Notes under the pieces: model-generated | Told to the model about the DNA's origin: nothing | What the model saw: only the letters and a program-made list of their open reading frames with translations | The model's database searches: none | In this document: positions 1 through 6,756 of the stretch, in pieces | How positions within the stretch are numbered: position 1 is the first letter of the stretch | Layout of the letters: every line of letters begins with the position of its first letter | Made by a program: the position numbers and the translations under genes | Assembly: GCA_964636685.1 (NCBI GenBank) | Contig: CAZWUK010000062.1 | Span: 1 to 12,732 of the forward strand | Direction: 5' to 3' | DNA: 12,732 nucleotides | From: CAZWUK01 sp964636685 | GTDB lineage: Bacteria > Bacillota > Clostridia > Christensenellales > CAG-138

Positions 1-516
1 GGCGACCGTATCGTCATCATGAAGGACGGCTTCATCCAGCAGATCGGCACGCCGCAGGAGGTGTTCGATCATCCCGCCAACCTGTTTGTGGCCGGCTTCA
101 TCGGATCGCCGCAGATGAACTTCTTTGACGGCAAGCTGGAAAAGAGCAACGGCGTCTATTCCGTCTCCGTCGGCGGCGCAAGAATCGCGCTGCCCGAGGA
201 AAAGCAGGCGGTGCTGCGCAATGTCGGTGCAGAAGCGCAGGACGTCACCGTCGGTATCCGTCCGGAGCACATCGTGCTTTGCGCCCCCGGCGTCGAAGGC
301 AGCATCAAGGCAAAGGTCGATGTTTCCGAGATGATGGGCAGCTCCATCCATCTGCACGTCAGTGCAGACGGCAAGGACGTCGTCATTATCCAGTCCACCG
401 TCGATATCGCCGCGCTGCATCCCAACGGATTCCAGTTTGGCACCGAGATCAATTTCACCTTTGGCGGCAATGTGACGCACCTGTTCAACAAGGAAACCAG
501 CGAAAACCTCATCTAA
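1..516 (+). CDS. ABC transporter ATP-binding protein, C-terminal part (MsmK/UgpC/MalK type), truncated by window edge
   Basis: This is the 3' part of the ATPase of a carbohydrate ABC importer. The reading frame is open from base 1, so the true start lies outside the window and Walker A, signature and Walker B motifs are not visible. The first residues (GDRIVIMKDG, then QQIGTPQEVFDHPAN and FVAGFIGSPQMNFF) are the classic end of the nucleotide-binding domain of MsmK/UgpC/MalK-type proteins, just after the switch histidine. The rest (about residues 40-171) is the OB-fold/TOBE regulatory domain, with the typical VGIRPEHI segment. Such ATPases energise uptake of oligosaccharides or glycerol-3-phosphate and are often shared between several permeases; the substrate cannot be told from this fragment. 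It ends 17 bases before a strong terminator, so it is the last gene of its transcription unit. The family call is firm; the gene symbol is left open. Confidence 0.93.
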   Translation, partial: GDRIVIMKDGFIQQIGTPQEVFDHPANLFVAGFIGSPQMNFFDGKLEKSNGVYSVSVGGARIALPEEKQAVLRNVGAEAQDVTVGIRPEHIVLCAPGVEGSIKAKVDVSEMMGSSIHLHVSADGKDVVIIQSTVDIAALHPNGFQFGTEINFTFGGNVTHLFNKETSENLI

Positions 517-533
517 CGCATCACAGAATCAGC

Positions 534-570
534 AAAGCCCCTGCTTCAAACAAAGCAGGGGCTTTTCGTT
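534..570 (+). terminator. Intrinsic terminator after the ABC ATPase gene
   Basis: A perfect 13-bp stem (534-546 with 553-565, core AGCCCCTGCTT) encloses a 6-base loop and runs into a short T-rich stretch (563-570). It lies between the convergent ABC ATPase and msrA genes. The opposite strand has only a weak T-tract after the stem, so it mainly serves the + strand gene but may also slow transcription leaving msrA. Confidence 0.88.
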
Positions 571-618
571 CCGGAAATTTTGCAGGCGTTGCCGTTTTCG
601 GCGGCGGTTGCCGTTGTA

Positions 619-1134
619 TCAGAGCTTTTTTACTTCGGCTGCAAGGTGTAAAAACTGCGCGATACCGATATGGCAATACCCGTCCGGATTTTTTGCGAGA
701 TAGTTCTGGTGGTATTCCTCGGCGGGGCAGTATTGCGACAGCGGCAGTACCTCGACGGCAACGATTCCCGCAGTCTTTTTTTGCAGCGCATCCATCGCGC
801 GGTCGATCGCGGGACGAAGGGACGGATCGTCGTAAAAAACGCCCGTACGGTATTGTGTGCCGATGTCATTGCCCTGCTGATTGACGCTGGTCGGATCGAT
901 CGCGTCAAAAAACAGTGCAAGCAGCCGTTCAACAGAAAGCAGCGACAGGTCAAATGTGACCTTGACGGTTTCCGCGTGTCCGGTGTTCTCGCGGCAGACC
1001 TCTTGATACGTAACGGCACGCTGTTTCCCGTTTGCGTAGCCGACTTCTGTGGCGATCACACCCGGGATCATGGAAAGATACCGTTCCGTTCCCCAGAAAC
1101 AGCCGCCCGCAAGGTAGAGCGTCTTCTCAGTCAT
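619..1134 (-). CDS. msrA: Peptide methionine (S)-S-oxide reductase MsrA
   Basis: MsrA reduces the S-epimer of methionine sulfoxide in proteins and free methionine, repairing oxidative damage; it normally acts in the cytoplasm with thioredoxin as reductant. With the start used here the protein has 171 residues, a normal single-domain length. The catalytic GGCFWG motif is at 10-15 (nucleophile Cys12), followed by EVGYANG (30-36), TYQEVC, TGHAE (51-55) and AEEYHQNYL (138-146). Cys154 in GYC is a possible resolving cysteine; Cys136 just before the AEEYHQ motif is an extra cysteine in a position often held by another residue. No signal peptide is seen. Start choice: ATG at 1134 overlaps the upstream cyclophilin stop by 8 bases (ATGACTGA), suggesting translational coupling. 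An in-frame GTG at 1152 would add six residues and cannot be excluded, as neither start has a strong Shine-Dalgarno sequence. Confidence 0.95.
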   Translation of the reverse strand: MTEKTLYLAGGCFWGTERYLSMIPGVIATEVGYANGKQRAVTYQEVCRENTGHAETVKVTFDLSLLSVERLLALFFDAIDPTSVNQQGNDIGTQYRTGVFYDDPSLRPAIDRAMDALQKKTAGIVAVEVLPLSQYCPAEEYHQNYLAKNPDGYCHIGIAQFLHLAAEVKKL

Positions 1135-1822
1135 AGATGCGTTCCGGCTCACCGAAATCTACGCCAAAGGTCTCCACGTGAACGGATTTCATCTTTTGCT
1201 CGGCAACGGGGCGATCGCCGGTTTCGGTGGACGTTGCGGCAATTGCGTCTACCACATCCATACCGTCCGTCACCATGCCAAAGGCGGCATAGTCGCCGTC
1301 CAGCCCGGTATAGTCCGCGTGCATGATAAAGAACTGGCTGCCTGCCGTATTGTAGGCGGAAGCCGGAAAATAGTTGTTGCCCTGACGCGCCATGGAGATT
1401 ACGCCGCGTGCATGCGAAAGGTCGTTTTTCACGTTGTTATTGGTGAATTCGCCCTTGATGCGGTAGCCCGGGCCGCCGGTGCCAAGACCGTCCGGATCGC
1501 CGCCCTGGATCATAAAGCCGGGGATCACGCGGTGGAAGATCACACCGTCGTAGAAGCCGGAGTTGGCAAGATAAATGAAATTCTTGACGGTGTTGGGCGC
1601 TTTGTCGTAATACAATTCGACTGTGATGGTGCCGCCGTTTTCCATTTCGATGGTGGCGACGGGATTTTGTTTGACCACAATGGTGTCCTCCTGTTGTTCT
1701 TGCTGCACGGCCGCTGTGGCCGTCGGGGTTTGTTGCACCTCCTGCGCGGGAGCTTTGAGCTGACACCCTGCCGATAACAGCACGAGTGCAGCGCCAAATA
1801 GTAAAAGAAGCGATCGTTTCAT
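1127..1822 (-). CDS. Lipoprotein peptidyl-prolyl cis-trans isomerase, cyclophilin type
   Basis: This is a surface-anchored cyclophilin predicted to speed proline isomerisation during folding of secreted proteins. Residues 1-20 form a lipoprotein signal peptide (MKR, hydrophobic core, LLSAGC with lipidated Cys20), followed by a Gln/Thr/Glu-rich linker (about 21-50). The cyclophilin domain spans about 55-222 and shows FHRVIPGFMIQGGDP at 97-110 with the catalytic Arg98 and Gln106, GSQFFI at 161-166, and a LDG...FGMV segment at 174-184. The protein is 231 residues. The start is set by an AGGAGG 7 bases before ATG 1822; ATG 1828 would leave only one base, and the open frame extending further upstream to 2023 lacks a ribosome site and would bury the signal peptide. 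The stop overlaps the msrA start, so both are probably co-transcribed and coupled. Confidence 0.93.
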   Translation of the reverse strand: MKRSLLLLFGAALVLLSAGCQLKAPAQEVQQTPTATAAVQQEQQEDTIVVKQNPVATIEMENGGTITVELYYDKAPNTVKNFIYLANSGFYDGVIFHRVIPGFMIQGGDPDGLGTGGPGYRIKGEFTNNNVKNDLSHARGVISMARQGNNYFPASAYNTAGSQFFIMHADYTGLDGDYAAFGMVTDGMDVVDAIAATSTETGDRPVAEQKMKSVHVETFGVDFGEPERIYD

Positions 1823-1841
1823 TTGCATTCCTCCTAGAACT

Positions 1842-1869
1842 ATCTTAAGCAAAACAGTCAAAAAGTCAA
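1842..1869 (-). promoter_or_regulatory. Putative sigma-A promoter of the cyclophilin-msrA operon
   Basis: Reading the minus strand, TTGACT (plus 1864-1869) is followed after 16 bases by TAAGAT (plus 1842-1847), about 20 bases before the cyclophilin start at 1822. A second TTGACT copy lies 8 bases closer to the gene. The -35 is good, the -10 only fair, and the leader would be short, so this is a tentative call. Confidence 0.4.
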
Positions 1870-1909
1870 TGGAGGAATCGTGACGATCAAAATATTTTTC
1901 AAACATACA

Positions 1910-1938
1910 TTGACAGATGATGTATATAGCATTATCAT
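1910..1938 (+). promoter_or_regulatory. Sigma-A promoter of the padR operon
   Basis: TTGACA (1910-1915) and TATCAT (1933-1938) are separated by exactly 17 bases. Initiation near 1945 would give a leader of about 32 bases with GGAGGT at 1965-1970, six bases from the ATG at 1977. The -35 is a perfect consensus. An inverted repeat lies across the spacer and -10, so a bound repressor would block RNA polymerase. Confidence 0.75.
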
Positions 1939-1943
1939 ATACA
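1921..1943. promoter_or_regulatory. Putative PadR operator: 7+7 inverted repeat in the promoter
   Basis: TGTATAT (1921-1927) and ATATACA (1937-1943) form a perfect inverted repeat with a 9-base spacer, covering the spacer and -10 of the promoter. PadR-family repressors are known to bind dyads with ATGT/ACAT-type half sites in their own promoters; the left arm here reads ATGTATAT when base 1920 is included. Autorepression by the adjacent PadR protein is inferred from position and shape. The region is AT-rich, so a chance palindrome is possible. Confidence 0.6.
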
Positions 1944-1976
1944 CGAAATTGAGAGATATGTTTCGGAGGTGAGGAT

Positions 1977-2309
1977 ATGTCGATTGCTTCGGATCTGATC
2001 CGCGGATCGACGGAAACGATCATATTGGCGCAGCTATTGCAGGGGGACAGCTACGGCTATATCATCAACAAGGCCATCCAGCAGAAAACTTCCCATCAGT
2101 ATGAACTAAAGGAAGCGACGCTGTACACCGCCTTTCGCAGGCTGGAGGAGGCGGGCTGCATCTGTTCCTACTGGGGAGATGAAAACACCGGCGCAAGAAG
2201 GCGCTACTATTCCATCACCGCGGTGGGACGAAAAGCCTACCAGGTGCGAAAAGAGGAATGGGAACGGGCAAAGAACTTGATCGACCGTCTGATCGTGGAG
2301 GAGACGTGA
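1977..2309 (+). CDS. PadR family transcriptional regulator
   Basis: This 110-residue winged-helix DNA-binding protein probably represses its own operon. The family pattern is clear: a first helix region ending in GDSYGYII (23-30), the recognition-helix segment EATLYTAFRRLEEAGCI (46-62), and the wing GARRRYYSIT (72-81) followed by a C-terminal dimerisation helix (about 84-108). The length matches the small PadR subfamily, which consists of little more than the DNA-binding domain. The start has GGAGGT six bases upstream. It is the first gene of an operon; its stop is one base from the next start, with the next gene's GGAGGAG ribosome site inside its last codons. The ligand or signal is unknown. 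Regulators of this type are frequently encoded next to DUF1700/HAAS membrane proteins, as here. Confidence 0.94.
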   Translation: MSIASDLIRGSTETIILAQLLQGDSYGYIINKAIQQKTSHQYELKEATLYTAFRRLEEAGCICSYWGDENTGARRRYYSITAVGRKAYQVRKEEWERAKNLIDRLIVEET

Positions 2310-2310
2310 C

Positions 2311-2964
2311 ATGAATACGAAATTACGGGATTATATCGAAACCTTGTTTGCGGGAGCGCCGCAGACCCTGCGTACCGTGGAGCTGAAAGAGGAAATGCTC
2401 CAGAACCTGAACGACAAATACAACGATCTGCTTGCAGAGGGCAAAAATGAAGAAGCCGCCTACAACATCGCGGTGGCAAGCATCGGTGATATCAGCGCGC
2501 TGATCGGCGAGAGAAACGACGATCCATCGTCAGCGGCGAAGCGGTCTTCCAAATCCGCCTTACTGACGGCAATCGCGGTCATGCTCTATATCCTTTGCCC
2601 GGTGCCGTGCATTTTGTTTGGCGAAATCGGGAATGGCATACTGGGGGTAACGCTGCTGTTTGTCTTTATCGCTGTTGCCACCGGTATCCTGATCTACAAT
2701 AACAGCACCAAGGAACGCTTTGCCTCCGACGGCTCAATGATGGAGGATTTCAAGCAGTGGCAAAACGCCAAGAGCAGCAGCAGCCGGATCTGCGCCTCCA
2801 TTACCGGCGCGCTTTGGCTTTTGATTACGGCAGCCTACTTGCTTGTGAGCTTTACAACGGGCGCCTGGCATGTGACATGGATATTCTTCCTGATCGGCGC
2901 GGCATTGTCTTCGGTCGTAAAAGGAATTTTTGAGCTGATTGCAGCGGAAAGGGATCAAAAATGA
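2311..2964 (+). CDS. DUF1700/HAAS-type membrane protein, PadR-associated
   Basis: This 217-residue protein has an N-terminal soluble alpha-helical domain (about 1-66, with LKEEMLQNLNDKYNDLLAEG and EEAAYNIAVASIGD), which matches the HAAS/DUF1700 type that recurs beside PadR regulators. A polar linker follows (67-82), then about four membrane segments (roughly 83-104, 109-129, 160-180 and 187-204), with a charged loop at 131-158. No enzymatic motif is visible. In comparable loci this domain is proposed to take part in signalling or regulation with PadR and a membrane output; that role is inference. GGAGGAG lies 7 bases before the ATG, and the start of the next gene overlaps the stop in an ATGA. 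An envelope or membrane-stress role is plausible but not shown by the sequence. Confidence 0.8.
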   Translation: MNTKLRDYIETLFAGAPQTLRTVELKEEMLQNLNDKYNDLLAEGKNEEAAYNIAVASIGDISALIGERNDDPSSAAKRSSKSALLTAIAVMLYILCPVPCILFGEIGNGILGVTLLFVFIAVATGILIYNNSTKERFASDGSMMEDFKQWQNAKSSSSRICASITGALWLLITAAYLLVSFTTGAWHVTWIFFLIGAALSSVVKGIFELIAAERDQK

Positions 2965-4025
2965 AAACGGCAGCGATTATTCGTATCATCGTAGGCGCAA
3001 TTGTTACGATGCTTCTGATCGGCTTTTTGGCGGCGTATTTCTCGGGACATGATGTTTTCGGCAGTATCCCGGTGTTTACGAACGACGCCGATTCCGGCGA
3101 CTGGGTCATGGTTTCCCCTACGCCGACTCCGGCAGCTGCTGCGCAATCGCCAGAAACAGGCGAAAAGACAACTGACAGTACGCAACCGGCGACGCAGAGC
3201 GGCACGGGAATGACGTCTGAAATCACGGATGGCAGCGTTCAGGTGGCGATCGACGGAATCAAGGACATCGACGTCAGCTGGGTCGCGGGAAATGTGCGCG
3301 TAGAGGCGGGCAGCGGCAACACGATCGTTTTCTACGAAACCAGCAAAAAGGATCTGACCGATGCGCAGCGCATGCGCTACCGTGTCAAGGACGGAAAGCT
3401 TTCTGTCACCTATTGTGAAAAGACCGATACCGTCTGGGACTGGCTGGACATCGACCGACTGAACATGCCGGCAAAGGATCTGGTGCTGGTCATTCCACAA
3501 AGTATGCTGGAGCAGAACGTACTGCGGGAATTGGAAATCGACGCGGTTTCTGCCGACGTCAAGCTTGACTCCGTCATGGTGCAGAAGCTCGATATTGAAT
3601 CGGTCTCCGGATCAGTGGAATGCAGCGCGATCGCCGCCGGCAAAGTCTCGCTGCAATCTACCAGCGGCGATCTCACGGCACAGAATGTGACGGCACAGGA
3701 GCTGGATATTGAGACGGTTTCGGGACGTGCCAATGCTGCGGGGCAGTTTGACCGAATCGACACCGAGTCGGTCTCCGGCTCTATTGAAATCGTCGTGACC
3801 GGCGATACCGCGCCGACCAAGATCGAAACCGAGTCGGTTTCCGGTTCGATTCGCGTTTCCCTGCCGGACAACAGCGGCTTTACCGCAAAGCTGGATACGG
3901 TATCGGGAAGCTTCCGTTGTGATTTTGCCACGACCATGCAAAACAACCGCTATACCTATGGCGACGGCAGCCGCAGCTATTCGTTCGGCAGCGTGTCGGG
4001 CAGCGTTACGATCAAAAAAGCGTAA
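2961..4025 (+). CDS. Membrane-anchored DUF4097 family beta-strand repeat protein
   Basis: This 354-residue protein has one N-terminal membrane segment (about 5-27) without a lipobox cysteine, so it is likely anchored with the bulk outside the cell. After a PTPTPAAAA and Thr/Gln/Ser-rich linker (about 50-90) comes a beta-rich region (about 92-354). Its C-terminal half repeats a VSGS motif: VSGSV (215), STSGD (233), VSGRA (253), VSGSI (271), VSGSI (293), VSGSF (314) and VSGSV (345), spaced about 18-31 residues apart. This is the DUF4097 pattern, thought to form a right-handed beta solenoid; such proteins are sometimes annotated as adhesin-like. No catalytic motif is visible. It shares an ATGA overlap with the DUF1700-type gene and is the last gene of the PadR operon. 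Its function is not established; an envelope-stress or surface role is inference. Confidence 0.87.
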   Translation: MKTAAIIRIIVGAIVTMLLIGFLAAYFSGHDVFGSIPVFTNDADSGDWVMVSPTPTPAAAAQSPETGEKTTDSTQPATQSGTGMTSEITDGSVQVAIDGIKDIDVSWVAGNVRVEAGSGNTIVFYETSKKDLTDAQRMRYRVKDGKLSVTYCEKTDTVWDWLDIDRLNMPAKDLVLVIPQSMLEQNVLRELEIDAVSADVKLDSVMVQKLDIESVSGSVECSAIAAGKVSLQSTSGDLTAQNVTAQELDIETVSGRANAAGQFDRIDTESVSGSIEIVVTGDTAPTKIETESVSGSIRVSLPDNSGFTAKLDTVSGSFRCDFATTMQNNRYTYGDGSRSYSFGSVSGSVTIKKA

Positions 4026-4043
4026 ACTGCAACGCGTAAAACA

Positions 4044-4084
4044 AGGGGCTGTAGCAAGAGGAAATGCTATAGCCCCTTTCTTTT
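4044..4084. terminator. Bidirectional intrinsic terminator between convergent operons
   Basis: A 13-bp stem (4044-4056 with 4065-4077, core AGGGGCTGTAGCA, one G-T wobble) encloses an 8-base loop. On the + strand it runs into TTTCTTTT (4077-4084), ending the padR operon. On the minus strand it runs into TTGTTTTA, so it can also end the MBOAT-DHHW operon, whose last stop is at 4111. Confidence 0.88.
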
Positions 4085-4110
4085 GACGGATACGTTGCTT
4101 TAGAGAAAAG

Positions 4111-5214
4111 CTATTTCAATACGTCGCCATTGTTGAGCACCAGCGTGGAAAACAGGAACAGTACGTCCTGATTTTCGGAAAACGGAATGAAACGATCGAG
4201 GTATGCGCTGCTCAGGTAGCGCAAATCGACCACGTAGATGCGCTGATATTCCGCAATAAACAACGGCGCAATGCTCGAGCCGAAGGAATCGCGGAACAGG
4301 ATCAGCTCGCGGTCGCTTGCAGCGTTTGGATTGTCAATTGTGAGCAACGCGCTTGCGCCCGACAAAAACAGATCGTAAGGATCCATACCGGCGGTCTTAT
4401 CCAGCATATAAACGGATTCTTCCGCCTGCGTTTCGTAATTGAAAACGGCAGCATTGTCGATGCCGTCCGACGTCAGGTAAACGATCTCCTCACCTTGGAG
4501 CGGCAGCGCTGCCTGCCCGTAATAAACGCCGTAAAACGGCGAAAAACGGTTTTCTCGATACATTGTATCGGCAAATCTCAGCTGCAACCCCATGCTTTCC
4601 GCCAGACGGTCGTATACTGCGCCAAGGCGCTCCTGCCGCCAGTGCGTATCGGTGCGATAGTAATCGTCGATGGTAAGACAACCGCCAATCGGAATGGCGG
4701 TCATGTTTTCCACGGTCTTGCCGAGGACGTCCTCCACGGCGGTATAGCGGAGCGACGGAATGCCGTGCTTTTCGGCGATCAGACTGGTTTTATCGGGAAT
4801 CACCGCATAAAAGACGCGATCGGTTTTGAGATAGCTCTCAGCCACAGCATTCATCTTTTTTGCTGCCTTTTCGATGGACGCGTCTTTTTGCGGGTATTCC
4901 AGCTTATAGATCACGCCGTCCTTGACAAACAGGCCGTTGTTGTCCGCCTGCCGAAATCCGTATAAGCGTGTAATGGCTTTGAGCTGACGGAACTGCTCGC
5001 GCAACGGAAATTGATCCAGCGACCAACTCTCAAGATCCGTCATGAAGCGGCCGGAGAGAATCGCTTCGGTACTGACCGCTGGAAATTGCGCAAGCTTTCG
5101 CCGTTCGCTTGCGGAAACCGCTTTGTCAGGCCGCAGGATCGCGGCGAGCATCAGCGAAAGCAGCACCGCGAAAAAGGCGGCGGACAGAATGATGTTTTTG
5201 ATACGTTCAGTCAT
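4111..5214 (-). CDS. DHHW/AlgJ-like protein, partner of MBOAT O-acyltransferase
   Basis: This 367-residue protein has one N-terminal membrane anchor (about 6-27) and an extracytoplasmic domain. Its pattern fits the DHHW family, related to AlgJ/AlgX SGNH-like acetyltransferases that work with MBOAT proteins to O-acetylate surface polysaccharides. TDTHW at 188-192 supplies the candidate catalytic Asp189 and His191, and RDSFGSS at 308-314 supplies the candidate nucleophile Ser310. The segment YAVIPDK (136-142) matches an early conserved block of the family. The start at ATG 5214 is preferred: GAGGTGA sits 5 bases upstream, overlapping the MBOAT stop. A GTG at 5223, three codons earlier, is possible but would bury that site. 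It lies 10 bases after the MBOAT gene in one operon. The acceptor polymer is unknown. Confidence 0.85.
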   Translation of the reverse strand: MTERIKNIILSAAFFAVLLSLMLAAILRPDKAVSASERRKLAQFPAVSTEAILSGRFMTDLESWSLDQFPLREQFRQLKAITRLYGFRQADNNGLFVKDGVIYKLEYPQKDASIEKAAKKMNAVAESYLKTDRVFYAVIPDKTSLIAEKHGIPSLRYTAVEDVLGKTVENMTAIPIGGCLTIDDYYRTDTHWRQERLGAVYDRLAESMGLQLRFADTMYRENRFSPFYGVYYGQAALPLQGEEIVYLTSDGIDNAAVFNYETQAEESVYMLDKTAGMDPYDLFLSGASALLTIDNPNAASDRELILFRDSFGSSIAPLFIAEYQRIYVVDLRYLSSAYLDRFIPFSENQDVLFLFSTLVLNNGDVLK

Positions 5215-5224
5215 AGCATTCACC

Positions 5225-6628
5225 TCAGAAACGGAAGTAGAGGAACGGGTTAAACGAACCGTCCACCAGATAGCCCGTACACACCAAAAGCAGCACGATC
5301 AAGACGATGGGCTCCAGCACCAGCAACAGTTTGCTGCCGGCTGGATACCCGCGCAGCTTGTCGCAAAGACGCTTTGCAAGCGGCGTCGCCGCAAGGATGC
5401 CGACCAAAAACACCAAGGCAAAGCTCCTGAGATAGTACATTGTTTCCACACTGGAAAGCGGCAGTCCTCCCGCGCCGAACATGCGCCCAATATCGGCTGC
5501 GGCAGTGGAAAAGTCTGCCGCATTGAAGATCAGAAACCCAAATACCACGGCGGCAAGCACGTAGACGTGCCGGAAAAAAGCCGGCCATTTTTCCAGCCAT
5601 TTCCCGAGAAACAGCTTTTCACACATCAGCAGCACCGCATAGAAAAGTCCCCATGCAACAAATGTCCAGCTCGCGCCGTGCCAAAGCCCGGTCAAACCCC
5701 AAACGATCAGAATATTGAGCAGCCAACGCCATTTTTTCACGCGGTTGCCGCCAAGCGGAATATAAACGTAATCGCGGAACCACTGCGAAAGCGTCATGTG
5801 CCACCTGCGCCAGAATTCGGTGATGGAACGGGCGATATACGGATAGTTGAAATTTTCCGGAAAATGAAAGCCGAGCATCCGTCCAAGACCGATCGCCATA
5901 TCGCTGTAACCGGAGAAATCAAAGTAGATCTGCAACGTATAAGCGACGGCGTTTGCCCACACAAACAGCACGCTGTTGTTTGTTGCGCCCGTGTAGGCGG
6001 CGCAAAATTCTCCGAAAATATTGGCAAGCAGCACCTTTTTGGCAAGTCCCAGAACGAATCTCCGTATGCCGCAGGAGAAGCCGTCAATAGAAAGCGCTCT
6101 GTCGTCCAGTTCCCCGGCGACGTCCGTATACCGCACGATCGGGCCGGCAATCAGCTGCGGAAACAACGTTACATAGGTTCCAAACTTCAAAAAGCTTTTT
6201 TGCGCGATGGACGGATCGCGATAGACGTCGATGGTGTAGCTCAATGTCTGGAAGGTATAGAAGCTGATGCCGATCGGCAGCGTGATCTTGATGAGGGACG
6301 CGCCAATTCCTGTGATCGAGTTGACCGTGGCAATCACAAAATCCGCGTATTTAAAGTACCCGAGCGCACCGATGCCAAGCACAAGGGATGATGTCAGCGC
6401 GATGCGCTTCCATCGTGCGGATCGCGCCCGTGCAATCCAAAGTCCGTGCAGGTATCCGGAAAGCGCCATGCCCAGCATCAACAGCGTATAGACCGGTTCG
6501 CCATAAGCGTAAAAAAGCAAGCTCGCGACCAGCAGCACGGCATTGCGAAGGGACTTCGGCACGATACGATGCAGAATCAGTACCGCAGGCAGAAAGAAAT
6601 AGAGAAACGGAATCCCGGAAAAAAGCAT
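5225..6628 (-). CDS. MBOAT family membrane O-acyltransferase (AlgI/DltB-like)
   Basis: This 467-residue, polytopic protein is a membrane-bound O-acyltransferase that is expected to move acyl (typically acetyl) groups from a cytoplasmic donor across the membrane for transfer to an extracellular polymer. Family blocks are well kept: LPIGISFYTFQTLSY (117-131), FPQLIAGPIVRY (156-167), YFDFSGYSDMAIGLGRMLGF (235-254), FWRRWHMTLSQWFRDYVYIP (272-291) with His277, and GLWHGASW (314-321) with the invariant catalytic His317. Length and membrane layout match AlgI. The ATG at 6628 has GGAGG about four bases upstream. It is the first gene of a two-gene operon with the DHHW/AlgJ-like protein, the usual arrangement for surface polysaccharide O-acetylation. 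The substrate cannot be named: alginate is unlikely in this context, and teichoic acid, capsule or peptidoglycan-linked glycan are options. Confidence 0.94.
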   Translation of the reverse strand: MLFSGIPFLYFFLPAVLILHRIVPKSLRNAVLLVASLLFYAYGEPVYTLLMLGMALSGYLHGLWIARARSARWKRIALTSSLVLGIGALGYFKYADFVIATVNSITGIGASLIKITLPIGISFYTFQTLSYTIDVYRDPSIAQKSFLKFGTYVTLFPQLIAGPIVRYTDVAGELDDRALSIDGFSCGIRRFVLGLAKKVLLANIFGEFCAAYTGATNNSVLFVWANAVAYTLQIYFDFSGYSDMAIGLGRMLGFHFPENFNYPYIARSITEFWRRWHMTLSQWFRDYVYIPLGGNRVKKWRWLLNILIVWGLTGLWHGASWTFVAWGLFYAVLLMCEKLFLGKWLEKWPAFFRHVYVLAAVVFGFLIFNAADFSTAAADIGRMFGAGGLPLSSVETMYYLRSFALVFLVGILAATPLAKRLCDKLRGYPAGSKLLLVLEPIVLIVLLLVCTGYLVDGSFNPFLYFRF

Positions 6629-6701
6629 AAGACCTCCAATGGCGTGAAATCAACGGTAACAGGATGCCGGTTCCATCGCCGTGGTACATTCTGTTTTTTT
6701 A

Positions 6702-6741
6702 GTAAAACATAAATCAACCTCCCGCCTGAAAAGACGGGAGG
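6702..6741 (-). terminator. Intrinsic terminator of the DUF4358-like lipoprotein gene
   Basis: On the minus strand, CCTCCCGTC (6741-6733) pairs with GGCGGGAGG (6726-6718; one G-U wobble) around a TTTTCA loop, followed by a T-rich stretch (TTGATTTATGTTTT). It lies 16 bases after the lipoprotein stop and separates that gene from the MBOAT operon, which therefore needs its own promoter in 6629-6717; I see no convincing one there. Confidence 0.75.
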
Positions 6742-6756
6742 CGCGCCAGCTGTTGA

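Noticed and set aside
619..1134. MsrA-MsrB fusion
   Set aside because: The frame ends soon after the MsrA domain, with no MsrB motifs nearby.
1823..2023. N-terminal extension of the cyclophilin up to 2023
   Set aside because: It would run through both divergent promoters and the putative operator and bury the lipoprotein signal peptide; AGGAGG fits ATG 1822.
5042..6391. Long + strand open frame (449 codons) opposite the MBOAT gene and part of the DHHW gene
   Set aside because: Its translation is low in hydrophobic order, rich in Arg/His/Lys/Gln, has no recognisable domain, and mirrors two genes with clear motifs. It is a shadow of GC-rich codon use.
6629..6717. Promoter for the MBOAT operon on the minus strand
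   Set aside because: TTGATT occurs but no acceptable -10 at the right spacing was found, so it is not listed as a feature.
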